From the NCBI RefSeq assembly GCF_029868855.1, contig NZ_JARWOV010000219.1, positions 1 through 46,124 on the forward strand: a DNA stretch of 46,124 nucleotides. The letters are read 5' to 3'. A program made the translations under genes and the position numbers. Position 1 is the stretch's first letter; each line of letters opens with the position of its first letter. This stretch comes from Nocardia carnea. GTDB taxonomy: Bacteria > Actinomycetota > Actinomycetes > Mycobacteriales > Mycobacteriaceae. The notes beneath the pieces are model-generated. The model saw nothing but the letters and a program-made list of their open reading frames with translations. It was not told where the DNA came from and searched no databases. Below, piece after piece: positions 33,906-42,013 of the stretch.

Positions 33906-35495
33906 TCAGAACTGGCTGTCGTAGCCGGCGTCCTCGTCGGGATCGACCGCTCCGATGACCTCCGGCGCCGATTCACCCAGCGGACCGGTGAGGTCGTCGT
34001 TACCGGTCGCGCTGCGATACGACTCGACGGTCCGGCCGTGTTCCTCGTCGTTGTTGCGCTGACCGGCCGCACCCGGTGCACCACCGCCCATGAAGCCACT
34101 GGACGCGGGAGTGGTGGCCGCAGGGGTCATCCCGGTGGGCAGCATGCCCGGCCGCATCACATTGCCGATCGGGGGCGTGGTCGCACCGGGAACGCCCGGC
34201 ACCGACGGCGAACCGGGGACGCCCGGCGTGCCACCGGTCGACAGACCCGGACTCCCGCTCGGCATTCCGGGACTCCCCGGCATACCGGGACTTCCGGTAC
34301 TCAGCCCGGCTGCGGTGGTCGCGGCCGGCTCACCGGCGGTCGAACCGAGCACGGACTCCAGGGCAGACGGATCCGAGGCAAGGCTCTGCGCCTGCTGCAA
34401 CATCGGTTCGCCGACGCTCTGCGCCACTTGCTGGGCGGCCTGCGCGGCCTGCTGGCCGTCCACACCGAGCATCTGCTGCACCACACCGCTCAGTTCCGCG
34501 GTCCGGCCCGCGAGGTCCCCGCGTGTGATGTTGGTGACCGTGACGGCCTGGCCGAGGTGTTCGGTGGCCGACGCGATGAGCGCGGTCTGCGCGGGCGGGG
34601 TCATCACCACCGGTGCGAGCGCTGTGGCCTGGGTAAGGAAGGACGCGGCAATGGTGGTGAGCTGCGCGTTGCCCTGCTGCACCACCGCGGCCGCGGCCTG
34701 CGTCATCGCCGAGATATCGAACCCGCGCTGGCTGGTCTGCACACCGGAATTGTTGGCTTCCTGCCCGGCCGTCTGAGCGGTCTGGGCGGCCTCGCTCTCC
34801 CACGACTGGCCCATGGCGGACAGGCTGCTCTTACCCACACCCATCGCCACCTCGATGACCTGGGACGCCTGGCTGAGGATGGCGGTGGGATCCAGTGCGC
34901 CGATGACACCGGTTCCGAAACTGCTGAGCAGATCGCGAATCGGCGCGAACAGCACGTCGATTCCGGGCAGCGCCGGCAGTGCGGCGCCGTTGAGCAGGGC
35001 GCCCACCGGGTCGGACGGCAGTGCGGGGGCCGCGGCGGCGGGAACGCCCGCCGCGGCACCGGCGGGCGCGCCGACGCCGGCGGCCGCTGCCGCCTGACCG
35101 AGGAGGCCCTGGGCCGTATCGATCACGGGGGCCGCCGCCTGGTTCACGACACCCAGTACATGGTCCGCTTGCGCGGACACGTCGTCGACGGCGCCCGACA
35201 GGATGTCCTGGGCCTCCGGCGCCTCGCCGGCGAGCCCGGAAAGTCCCGGCATCCCGCCCGGCATTCCGGCGGTCGCGGGCGCGTCCTCGGAAACCCGCTG
35301 CGAGAGCACGAACTCGGGTGATTCGACCGGTGCTTCCCCCTCCGGAAGCTGACCCAGCGGAATATCCTGGATCGCCGCACCGGGATCCGGTGTGGTCGCC
35401 GGGGCCGCGGTCACAGGGCTGCCGGAGGGAACGGCGTGCTGCAACTCGGGAGCGATGAGGCCGGCGGTTCCGGCGCCGGTGTCGAGCGGTTTCAC
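33906..35495 (-). CDS. Large type VII secretion-associated substrate (EspA/EspB-like)
   Basis: A 529-aa protein with a long Ala/Gln-rich helical centre containing a single Q-S-W-E-S (Trp232). A Gly-Ser-Pro/Met repeat region follows (about 400-440, G-S-P-G-M-P and variants), and a charged tail has F-M-G-G-G-A-P-G-A-A-G-Q-R and E-S-A-P-E-V-I-G-A. That tail style is typical of ESX-associated partner proteins of mycobacteria and Nocardia. No signal peptide or membrane helix. It overlaps the EspC-like gene by ATGA, so the two are made together and probably exported as a pair. No ESX machinery gene is in the window. Family assignment is by style, not by a firm motif. Confidence 0.65.
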   Translation of the reverse strand: MKPLDTGAGTAGLIAPELQHAVPSGSPVTAAPATTPDPGAAIQDIPLGQLPEGEAPVESPEFVLSQRVSEDAPATAGMPGGMPGLSGLAGEAPEAQDILSGAVDDVSAQADHVLGVVNQAAAPVIDTAQGLLGQAAAAAGVGAPAGAAAGVPAAAAPALPSDPVGALLNGAALPALPGIDVLFAPIRDLLSSFGTGVIGALDPTAILSQASQVIEVAMGVGKSSLSAMGQSWESEAAQTAQTAGQEANNSGVQTSQRGFDISAMTQAAAAVVQQGNAQLTTIAASFLTQATALAPVVMTPPAQTALIASATEHLGQAVTVTNITRGDLAGRTAELSGVVQQMLGVDGQQAAQAAQQVAQSVGEPMLQQAQSLASDPSALESVLGSTAGEPAATTAAGLSTGSPGMPGSPGMPSGSPGLSTGGTPGVPGSPSVPGVPGATTPPIGNVMRPGMLPTGMTPAATTPASSGFMGGGAPGAAGQRNNDEEHGRTVESYRSATGNDDLTGPLGESAPEVIGAVDPDEDAGYDSQF

Positions 35496-35809
35496 AGCGC
35501 GCCTCCCACCGCACCGAGCGCACCGGCGGTGCCGTCGTCGGTGAGGTCGTAGCCGATCGCCGAGGAGAACGCGGCCTGGGACAGATGCTGGTACTTGGCC
35601 GCGAGGTCGTTGATATCGCGGGTCTGCAGTACTTGAGCGGCGGCGAACATGGCCAGGTAGTCGGCGCCGATCAGACCGAACACCGGCGTCAGCGCGGCGA
35701 CGTTGCGCAGGGCGTCGATATTGGCGACGCCGGCGATCTCCGTGCCGATACCGGCGTTCGTGGTACCGAATACCCGCAGCGCTTCGGTTTCCACCGAGGT
35801 ATTACTCAT
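35492..35809 (-). CDS. EspC-like type VII secretion substrate
   Basis: A 105-aa helical-hairpin protein resembling the EspC/DUF2580 group of WXG100-like substrates. T-P-V-F-G-L-I-G-A-D-Y-L-A occupies 41-53, and the carboxy-terminal end of helix 2 has Y87-D-L-T-D91, matching the YxxxD/E export signal. The ribosome-binding site GGGGGAG is 6 nt before the ATG. It is followed by the large partner gene in ATGA overlap. A -10-like TATATT at 35912-35917 (minus) may drive the pair from the same intergenic region that holds two KstR-type sites. Confidence 0.75.
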   Translation of the reverse strand: MSNTSVETEALRVFGTTNAGIGTEIAGVANIDALRNVAALTPVFGLIGADYLAMFAAAQVLQTRDINDLAAKYQHLSQAAFSSAIGYDLTDDGTAGALGAVGGAL

Positions 35810-35962
35810 CGGGCTCCCCCCTGGTTCATCGTGAACATCATCGCTACCGCGTGAAACTTCTCGTGTGCCACAACGACACGCGCCCCTGCGGCATCAAATG
35901 GTTGCCGCCCGAATATAGCCCACCTCGCCGGTCACCGACGAGACCCAACCCCGGCACAAAAC

Positions 35963-35993
35963 TAGAACAGGTTGCAAATTAGAACGAGTTCTA
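35963..35993. promoter_or_regulatory. Two adjacent KstR-type operators
   Basis: TAGAACAGGTTGCA (35963-35976) and TAGAACGAGTTCTA (35980-35993) both fit the TnnAACnnGTTnnA palindrome of the sterol-catabolism repressor KstR, 3 nt apart. The second overlaps the -10 element of the epimerase gene. Binding would repress that gene and might also affect the divergent secretion pair. Recognition by KstR itself is inferred from the consensus; another TetR protein could use a similar site. Confidence 0.65.
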
Positions 35994-35997
35994 TATT
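35992..35997 (+). promoter_or_regulatory. -10 element of the epimerase gene
   Basis: TATATT lies 9 nt before the ATG at 36007. The transcript would be leaderless or nearly so; no ribosome-binding site is present. Confidence 0.55.
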
Positions 35998-36006
35998 CTC
36001 GTCCGC

Positions 36007-37008
36007 ATGAAGGTCGCAGTGACCGGCGCAGCCGGCTACCTGGGTACGAATCTGCTCCCGTTGCTCGCCGAGCGCGGCGACGAGATCACCGCCATCGACC
36101 GGGTGGCACCTCGGCAATCCGGCACGCCGAACGTCACCTGGGTGAGCGCCGATGTCCTGGATCCGGCATCCATGCGGGCGGCCCTCGACGGCGCCGAGGT
36201 GGTGTACCACCTGGTCGCGGTGATCACCCTGGCGGACAAGAACGATCTCGCCTGGCGCGTGAACACCGAGGGTGTACGCGTGGTGGCCGAGGCAGCCCAC
36301 GCGGTCGGCGCCCGCCGGTTCGTGCACGCCAGCTCGATCCACGCCTTCGACCAGTACAGCTGCGGCGGTTCGATCGACGAGACCACCCTGCGCTCCACCG
36401 ACACCGGCCTGCCCGTCTACGACCGGTCCAAATGGGCCGGCGAGATCGAACTCCGCAAGGTGATCGAGTCCGGCCTGGACGCGGTTCTCTGCAACCCCAC
36501 CGGCGTATTCGGGCCCGCCGACCACGGAACTCCGCTCTCCCGGATCAACCGTTCCCTGCGCGACGCCGCCCGCGGGCGCATTCCCGCCATGATCGACGGC
36601 GGCTTCGACCTGGTCGATGTCCGGGATGTGGCGCGCGGCCTGCTGCTCGCCGGGGAACACGGCCGCACCGGGGAGAACTACCTGCTCGGCGGCGAGATGA
36701 TCTCCATGCTCGAGCTCTGCCGGATGGCGGCCCGGCACGGCGGGAAGAAGGGGCCGCGCTTCTCCATCTCACCGAAACTGGTCGCGGGCCTCATTCCGGT
36801 GATGGAGCCGATCGGCAAACGCCTGGGTACCGATGTCGTCTCCAAGGCGGCGCTCGGCGCACTGGTTTCGGCGCCGCTGGTCGACCACGGTAAAGCCACC
36901 CGTGAACTGGGGTATCGGCCCCGGCCGATCGACGATACCGTGCGCGATCTGGTGGCCTTCTTCGCCGACCCACACGCCCCGTTACCGGATTTCACCCCGA
37001 CTGCTTGA
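36007..37008 (+). CDS. NAD(P)-dependent epimerase/dehydratase or hydroxysteroid dehydrogenase-like (extended SDR)
   Basis: A 333-aa extended short-chain dehydrogenase. The nucleotide loop is TGAAGYLG (6-13) and the catalytic pair is Tyr138/Lys142 (YDRSK), with Ser109-Ser110 before it. It resembles dihydroflavonol reductase/3-beta-hydroxysteroid dehydrogenase-type proteins. Two KstR-like operators overlap its promoter, which favours a role with sterols or a related terpenoid or lipid, but the substrate cannot be read from the sequence. The last residues overlap the -35 of the downstream SOS gene. Confidence 0.85.
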   Translation: MKVAVTGAAGYLGTNLLPLLAERGDEITAIDRVAPRQSGTPNVTWVSADVLDPASMRAALDGAEVVYHLVAVITLADKNDLAWRVNTEGVRVVAEAAHAVGARRFVHASSIHAFDQYSCGGSIDETTLRSTDTGLPVYDRSKWAGEIELRKVIESGLDAVLCNPTGVFGPADHGTPLSRINRSLRDAARGRIPAMIDGGFDLVDVRDVARGLLLAGEHGRTGENYLLGGEMISMLELCRMAARHGGKKGPRFSISPKLVAGLIPVMEPIGKRLGTDVVSKAALGALVSAPLVDHGKATRELGYRPRPIDDTVRDLVAFFADPHAPLPDFTPTA

Positions 37009-37010
37009 CA
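37005..37010 (+). promoter_or_regulatory. -35 element of the radical SAM gene promoter
   Basis: TTGACA spans the epimerase stop codon. A weak -10 (TCGACT, 37028-37033) follows after 17 nt and would start transcription near 37040, the GTG of the radical SAM gene, giving a leaderless mRNA. Confidence 0.5.
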
Positions 37011-37015
37011 GTAGT

Positions 37016-37031
37016 TAGAACGCGTGTTCGA
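37016..37031 (+). promoter_or_regulatory. LexA (SOS) box upstream of the radical SAM gene
   Basis: TAGAACGCGTGTTCGA differs from TCGAAC-N4-GTTCGA at one position. It lies between the -35 and -10 elements, a placement that blocks RNA polymerase when LexA is bound. Note the AAC-N4-GTT spacing, which separates it from the AAC-N2-GTT KstR sites 1 kb upstream. Confidence 0.8.
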
Positions 37032-37039
37032 CTGGTCGC

Positions 37040-38056
37040 GTGCGGTGGCAGAACCAGACCCTGGACGCCGACGACGGCGCACTGCCCGGCCTCGGCCGGG
37101 CCGGATTCGCCCGCACCGTACAGACTCCCGAATTCGAGGGCATCACCTTTCACGAGGTGCTCTGCAAAAGCGCACTGAACAAGGTTCCCGAGCAGTCGAA
37201 TCTACCGTTCCAGTGGACGATCAACCCGATGCGGGGATGTTCGCACGCCTGCCGCTACTGCTTCGCCCGCGGATCGCACGAATACCTCGAACTCGACGCC
37301 GGAACGGATTTCGACACCCAGATCGTGGTGAAAACGAATATCGCGGCGGTACTGCGACGCGAGCTCACCCGCCGTTCCTGGCATCGGGAGCAGGTCGCGT
37401 TGGGCACCAACACCGACCCTTACCAGCGCGCCGAGGGCCGATATCGGCTGATGCCCGGAATCATCAGGGCCCTGACCGATTCCGGTACGCCGTTCTCGAT
37501 CCTCACCAAAGGCACCCTGCTGCACCGCGATCTGCCGCTGCTGAGCCTGGCCGCGCGCGAGGTCCCGGTACATATCGGGATCTCGCTGGCCCTGCTGGAC
37601 CCGGAGTTGCAGCGTGGCCTGGAACCCGGCACACCCGCACCGCGAGCCCGTCTCGACCTGGTCCGCGCCTGCGGTGATGCCGGTTTCGCCGTCGATGTGA
37701 TGGTGGCGCCGGTGATCCCGTATCTCACCGACGGCCGGGCCCAGCTGGACGAACTGTTCGGCGAACTCGCCGCCGCCGGAGCAGAGTCGGCGGCGTTGCT
37801 TCCCCTGCATCTGCGCGGTAGTACGCGTGGCTGGTTCCTGGGCTGGCTCGCCGAAACCCACCCCGCGCTGCTGCGCCGATACCGCCAGCTCTACCGGCGC
37901 GGTGCGACGGTCGCACCCGAATACGCATCGTGGCTCCGGGAGCGGGTCGATCCGCTGCTGCGCGAGCACGGCTTGTACCCGGCAGAACCGCGCCCCGCCG
38001 AGGCTCGTCCGGTACCGGAGCCCGCCGCTACGCCGCAGCTCGAGCTGTTCGCCTGA
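37040..38056 (+). CDS. SOS-regulated radical SAM protein (Rv2578c-like, SplB-related)
   Basis: A 338-aa radical SAM enzyme. The cluster-binding CxxxCxxC is Cys67, Cys71, Cys74 in RGCSHACRYCFAR, followed by the H-E-Y-L-E-L-D-A-G-T-D-F-D motif and N-T-D-P-Y-Q. The family is related to spore photoproduct lyase-like proteins and matches M. tuberculosis Rv2578c in position and sequence style, including the start (M-R-W). A LexA box in the promoter suggests DNA-damage induction, so a role in nucleic-acid or nucleotide repair is reasonable but unproven. GTG start, no ribosome-binding site: probably leaderless. Confidence 0.9.
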   Translation: MRWQNQTLDADDGALPGLGRAGFARTVQTPEFEGITFHEVLCKSALNKVPEQSNLPFQWTINPMRGCSHACRYCFARGSHEYLELDAGTDFDTQIVVKTNIAAVLRRELTRRSWHREQVALGTNTDPYQRAEGRYRLMPGIIRALTDSGTPFSILTKGTLLHRDLPLLSLAAREVPVHIGISLALLDPELQRGLEPGTPAPRARLDLVRACGDAGFAVDVMVAPVIPYLTDGRAQLDELFGELAAAGAESAALLPLHLRGSTRGWFLGWLAETHPALLRRYRQLYRRGATVAPEYASWLRERVDPLLREHGLYPAEPRPAEARPVPEPAATPQLELFA

Positions 38057-38388
38057 ACCTGTGCGGCGGGTTCGGCAGGCCGGTGCCGGTTTCCCCGGAC
38101 GCGAAGCACACGCACGGCGCATTCGCGCGGTGATGTCGTCGATTCCGCCGGACAACCGCCCGGACAGGGGTCCGGGCGGGTGTCTCGACGCGATCACCAC
38201 GCAACAGACTGCTCGACAAGCCCGCTATCTGCGGTTTTGCCTCACCGCCTGGCCGGCCGCCGCCTCCGGACCACCTCACCGGACCGCGCCCGCGGCGCAC
38301 CGGACGCGCACTTTCTCGGCGCGGCGGCCCCCGGCAGGGGTAGGTTGGCGGCTGGTAGCTCATTTCGACGAGGAAGTGAAGCACGCGT
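38057..38388 (+). other. Intergenic region before korA
   Basis: 332 nt without a believable gene. It contains the hairpin at 38156-38179. A GAGGAAG lies about 14 nt before the korA ATG and is a weak ribosome-binding site. No clear -35/-10 pair was found. Confidence 0.5.
38156..38179 (+). terminator. Hairpin downstream of the radical SAM gene
   Basis: A perfect 10-bp stem, CCGCCCGGAC and GTCCGGGCGG, with a 4-nt AGGG loop, 100 nt after the stop. No T tract follows. Probably a terminator separating the SOS gene from korAB. Confidence 0.6.
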
Positions 38389-40350
38389 ATGGTTTCGCAC
38401 CCCGACAACATCGCCCCGTCCGATGCCGCGCCGGCCGAGAATTCCTCCGGCGCAGCGGTACTGGATCGCGTCGTCATCCGGTTCGCGGGCGATTCCGGTG
38501 ACGGTATGCAGCTCACCGGCGACCGGTTCACCCACGAGGCCGCGGCGTTCGGCAACGATCTGGCCACCCAGCCCAACTTCCCGGCCGAGATCCGGGCCCC
38601 GCAGGGCACCCTGCCGGGTGTGTCGTCGTTCCAGATCCAGATCGCCGACCACGATATTCTCACCGCCGGCGATCAGCCGGATGTGCTGGTCGCGATGAAC
38701 CCGGCGGCGCTGAAGGCCAATCTGGCCGAGTTACCCCGCGGCGGCACCCTCATCGTCAACACCGACGAATTCACCAAACGCAACCTCACCAAGGTCGGCT
38801 ACGCCGCCGATCCGCTGACCGGCGAGGACCTGACGGATTTCGTCGTGCACCAGGTACCGATGACCTCGCTGACCCTGGCCGCCACCGAATCGGCCGGTGT
38901 CGGCAAGAAGGACGGCCAGCGGGCGAAGAACATGTTCGCCCTCGGCCTGCTGTCCTGGATGTACGGGCGGCCGATCGGCGGTACCGAGAAGTTCCTGCGG
39001 GAGAAGTTCGCGAAGAAACCCGAAATCGCCGAGGCCAATATCCTCGCCTTCCGGGCGGGTTGGAACTACGGCGAAACCACCGAGGCCTTCGCCACCACCT
39101 ACCGGGTCGCCCCGGCCGCCCTGCCCGCGGGCACCTACCGGCAGATCACCGGGAACACCGCGCTGGCATACGGCCTGATCACCGCCGGGTCGCTGGCGGG
39201 TATCCCGCTGTTCCTCGGCACCTACCCGATCACACCGGCCTCCGACATCCTGCACGAGCTGAGCAAGCACAAGAACTTCGGTGTCACCACCTTCCAGGCC
39301 GAGGACGAGATCGCCGGGATCGGTGCCGCCCTGGGCGCCGCGATAGGTGGTGCCCTCGGGGTCACCAGCACATCGGGGCCGGGGCTGGCGCTCAAGAGCG
39401 AAACAATCGGGCTCGCGGTGATGACCGAACTGCCGCTGGTGATCGTCGACGTCCAGCGCGGGGGCCCGTCCACCGGTTTGCCGACCAAGACCGAGCAGGC
39501 CGATCTGCTGCAGGCACTGTACGGCCGCAACGGCGAATCCCCGGTCGCCGTGCTGGCGCCGCGCTCACCGGCCGACTGTTTCGCCGCCGCGGTGGAGGCG
39601 GCCCGGATCGCGCTCACGTACCGGACGCCCGTTCTCCTGCTGTCCGACGGGGCGATCGCCAACGGTTCCGAGCCGTGGGCCATCCCCGAAGTGAGCGAAC
39701 TCGAACCTATCGACCCAGCGTTCGAGCCCGCCGGCGACGGTGAGTTCCAGCCCTATGCCCGCGACCCGGAAACCCTCGCCCGACCCTTGGCGGTACCGGG
39801 GACCGCCGGCCGGGCCCACCGGATCGGTGGCCTGGAGAAGGCCGACGGCAGCGGTGACATCTCCTACGATCCGGCCAACCACGAGCTGATGGTGCGGCTG
39901 CGCCAGGCCAAGATCGACGGTATCTCGGTGCCGCCGGCCGAGGTCGACGACCCGGACGGCGCGGCACGGGTCCTGCTCGCCGGCTGGGGCAGCTCCTACG
40001 GGCCGATCGGCGAGGCCTGCCGCCGTGTCCGCCGCCGTGGCGCGCGGGTCGCCCAGCTGCATCTGCGCCATCTCAACCCGCTTCCACCGGATCTCGGCGA
40101 TATCCTGCGCCGATACGACACCGTGGTGGCGCCCGAGATGAACGGCGGACAGCTGGCCTGGCTGCTGCGGGCGAAGTACCTCGTGGACGTGCAACCATGG
40201 ACGAAGGTGGCGGGAACGGCATTCTCCGCCCAGGAACTGGTCGGCGTGATCGACGCGGCCCTGGACGGCACACTGGCCGAACTGGAGCAGAGCAAGGCAT
40301 TCACCGCCCGAGCTCGAGCGACCTATCGGAGGAACGGGGACACCGCATGA
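38389..40350 (+). CDS. korA: 2-Oxoglutarate:ferredoxin oxidoreductase, fused gamma-alpha subunit
   Basis: KorA (653 aa) is the pyrophosphate/pyrimidine-binding subunit of CoA-dependent 2-oxoacid:ferredoxin oxidoreductase. The gamma domain is at the amino terminus (RFAGDSGDGMQLTGDRF, about 31-47). The alpha part begins near residue 257, with LGTYPITPASDI near 275 and the E-D-E-I-A-G-I-G-A-A-L-G block following; a transketolase carboxy-terminal-like domain ends it. It works with KorB to oxidise 2-oxoglutarate with reduced ferredoxin as product, an alternative to 2-oxoglutarate dehydrogenase in mycobacteria. Its stop overlaps by ATGA the first codon of the small cassette frame before korB. Confidence 0.95.
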   Translation: MVSHPDNIAPSDAAPAENSSGAAVLDRVVIRFAGDSGDGMQLTGDRFTHEAAAFGNDLATQPNFPAEIRAPQGTLPGVSSFQIQIADHDILTAGDQPDVLVAMNPAALKANLAELPRGGTLIVNTDEFTKRNLTKVGYAADPLTGEDLTDFVVHQVPMTSLTLAATESAGVGKKDGQRAKNMFALGLLSWMYGRPIGGTEKFLREKFAKKPEIAEANILAFRAGWNYGETTEAFATTYRVAPAALPAGTYRQITGNTALAYGLITAGSLAGIPLFLGTYPITPASDILHELSKHKNFGVTTFQAEDEIAGIGAALGAAIGGALGVTSTSGPGLALKSETIGLAVMTELPLVIVDVQRGGPSTGLPTKTEQADLLQALYGRNGESPVAVLAPRSPADCFAAAVEAARIALTYRTPVLLLSDGAIANGSEPWAIPEVSELEPIDPAFEPAGDGEFQPYARDPETLARPLAVPGTAGRAHRIGGLEKADGSGDISYDPANHELMVRLRQAKIDGISVPPAEVDDPDGAARVLLAGWGSSYGPIGEACRRVRRRGARVAQLHLRHLNPLPPDLGDILRRYDTVVAPEMNGGQLAWLLRAKYLVDVQPWTKVAGTAFSAQELVGVIDAALDGTLAELEQSKAFTARARATYRRNGDTA

Positions 40351-40420
40351 TCGGATCAGGCCCGGATGCGGTGGCGGAGCGGACCACAAATGGCCCTCGA
40401 TCATGCGCGAAAGGCACAGC
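40347..40420 (+). repeat. RTGA-bounded coupling cassette, korA/korB copy
   Basis: A 74-nt diverged copy of the cassette. It retains TCAGGCCCGG, GGTGGCGGAGCG, ACCAC and GGCCC. It ends AAAGGCACAGC, so an AAAGG sits 6 nt before the korB ATG, and the last nine bases resemble those of the pyrC copies. Confidence 0.7.
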
Positions 40421-40424
40421 ATGA
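40347..40424 (+). CDS. Predicted 25-aa cassette peptide between korA and korB
   Basis: Open frame of 25 codons that starts in the korA stop (ATGA, 40347-40350) and ends in the korB start (ATGA, 40421-40424). It begins M-I-G-S-G-P-D and has A-V-A-E-R, related to the other cassette peptides although N-H is T-T here. A ribosome finishing korA could restart here and then at korB. Whether the peptide itself matters is unknown. Confidence 0.45.
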   Translation: MIGSGPDAVAERTTNGPRSCAKGTA

Positions 40425-41506
40425 CCATCATCGAAACCTCGCCGGCCGGGGCGGACCTCGGCATCACGCCGGTCTCGGGACTGACCGGCGTGCCGACCGC
40501 AGACGGCCCCCAGAAGGCCAAGGACTACACCTCCGACCAGGAAGTGCGCTGGTGCCCCGGCTGCGGTGACTATGTCATCCTCGCCACGGTGCGCGGGTTC
40601 CTGGCCGAACTCGGCCTGCGCCGGGAGAACCTCATGTTCGTCTCCGGGATCGGCTGCTCCAGCCGATTCCCCTACTACCTCGACGCCTACGGGATCCACT
40701 CGATCCACGGCCGGGCACCCGCTATCGCCACCGGCCTGGCGGTGACCCGTCCGGATCTGTCGGTCTGGGTGGTCACCGGAGACGGGGACGCGCTCTCCAT
40801 CGGCGGAAACCACCTGATCCACGCCCTGCGCCGCAATGTGAACATGACCATCCTGCTGTTCAACAACCGGATCTACGGTCTCACCAAGGGCCAGTACTCC
40901 CCCACGTCCGAAGCCGGCAAGGTCACCAAATCGACGCCCATGGGCTCGGTCGATCATCCGTTCAACACGCTGTCGGTCGCTCTCGGCGCGGAAGCGACGT
41001 TCGCCGCCCGCGCTCTGGACTCCGACCGTGCGGGACTCACCGAGGTGCTGCGCGCGGCTGCCGAACACCGCGGTACCTCGTTCGTGGAGATCCTGCAGGA
41101 CTGCCCCATCTTCAACGACGGTTCCTTCGATGTGCTGCGGCGCGGCGACAGCGAGTCCCGCCTGATACCGCTCCGGCACGGCGAACCCCTGCGTTTCGGC
41201 GCCGACGGCGAATACGCCGTGGTACAGCGAGGTTTCGGGCTGGCCGTGGCACCGGCGACGGAGGTCGCGGAGGACGATATCGTCGTCCACGACGCCCACC
41301 GCGACGACCCCGAATACGCCTACGCCCTGTCGCGCCTTTCCGACCAAGATCTCGACCACGTGGTCACCGGTATCTTCCGGGCCGTGCGGCGACCGACCTA
41401 CGACGACGGCGTCCGGGCGCAGAGCACAGCCGCCCAGGAGAAGAACCCGGTCGGTCCCGACGCGCTACAGCGTCTGCTCACCGGGCCGGAGACCTGGACG
41501 GTCTGA
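40421..41506 (+). CDS. korB: 2-Oxoglutarate:ferredoxin oxidoreductase, beta subunit
   Basis: KorB (361 aa) binds thiamine diphosphate and the 4Fe-4S cluster. Cluster Cys are Cys45 and Cys48 (R-W-C-P-G-C-G-D-Y), with further Cys in G-I-G-C-S-S and Q-D-C-P-I. The thiamine motif starts TGDGDALSIGG and runs to N-N-R-I-Y-G-L-T-K-G-Q. I take the ATG at 40421, not the ATG at 40403, because it lies 6 nt after AAAGG and overlaps the small cassette frame as ATGA. Together with korA it forms the two-subunit enzyme. Confidence 0.95.
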   Translation: MTIIETSPAGADLGITPVSGLTGVPTADGPQKAKDYTSDQEVRWCPGCGDYVILATVRGFLAELGLRRENLMFVSGIGCSSRFPYYLDAYGIHSIHGRAPAIATGLAVTRPDLSVWVVTGDGDALSIGGNHLIHALRRNVNMTILLFNNRIYGLTKGQYSPTSEAGKVTKSTPMGSVDHPFNTLSVALGAEATFAARALDSDRAGLTEVLRAAAEHRGTSFVEILQDCPIFNDGSFDVLRRGDSESRLIPLRHGEPLRFGADGEYAVVQRGFGLAVAPATEVAEDDIVVHDAHRDDPEYAYALSRLSDQDLDHVVTGIFRAVRRPTYDDGVRAQSTAAQEKNPVGPDALQRLLTGPETWTV

Positions 41507-42013
41507 TCGGCGCAATCGGCCCTGCCCGAACAAGGACGAGTCGCACTATGGCGGGCGATCTGCGGAATCACGACTCTGCTGCCGGGTCACTCGGCGGTTT
41601 CGTCCGTATGGACGACACCGATGGCCGGCCCGGCGCATCGGGTTATCGGCGGTCCGGGAGAAAACCTGGCTGTGCGGGATTGCGTGGTCGGTGCGAGTTT
41701 CGTTGCCGCGGCGCCTCGGCGGAGCTTCCTCGTCGACTATGCCGCTCACACCGTTCGCGACGGTGGACACAGCTCGTCGCCTCGCTCCGTGTCCGGGAAC
41801 CGGGCGCTGATCCGGATCCGGCGTACCGGGGCCCCACGCTCGTGCGGGGCGTTGCCGCCAGAGCAGTAGGCGATACCGGCCGGTGCGCGGGCTGCTCCGG
41901 GTGTTCGGTGATCCGAGCGATTACTTCGGCATCGCTCGCTCTTGCCCATTCCGGGAACCTGCAGCGGTCCGCCGGCCACCGCAGATCGTCACGGTGGCTT
42001 CCTCGGGCTCATA
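41507..42013 (+). other. 507-nt region without a recognised gene
   Basis: Between korB and the convergent membrane-protein gene. Several open frames of 60-165 codons exist on both strands, but they read as Arg/Ser/Gly-rich out-of-frame sequence. One plus-strand frame from ATG 41548 has AAGGACG about 10 nt upstream, but its codon third positions are not consistently G/C and I recognise no family. It may be a decayed gene. Confidence 0.5.

Noticed and set aside
34180..34320. The short GC-rich repeats in the secretion substrate gene as a CRISPR or DNA tandem repeat
   Set aside because: They encode Gly-Ser-Pro/Met peptide repeats in frame and are irregular in length; no spacers.
40403..40420. 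ATG at 40403 as the korB start
   Set aside because: It lies inside the repeat cassette, lacks a ribosome-binding site, and the ATG at 40421 has AAAGG at 6 nt and an ATGA overlap.
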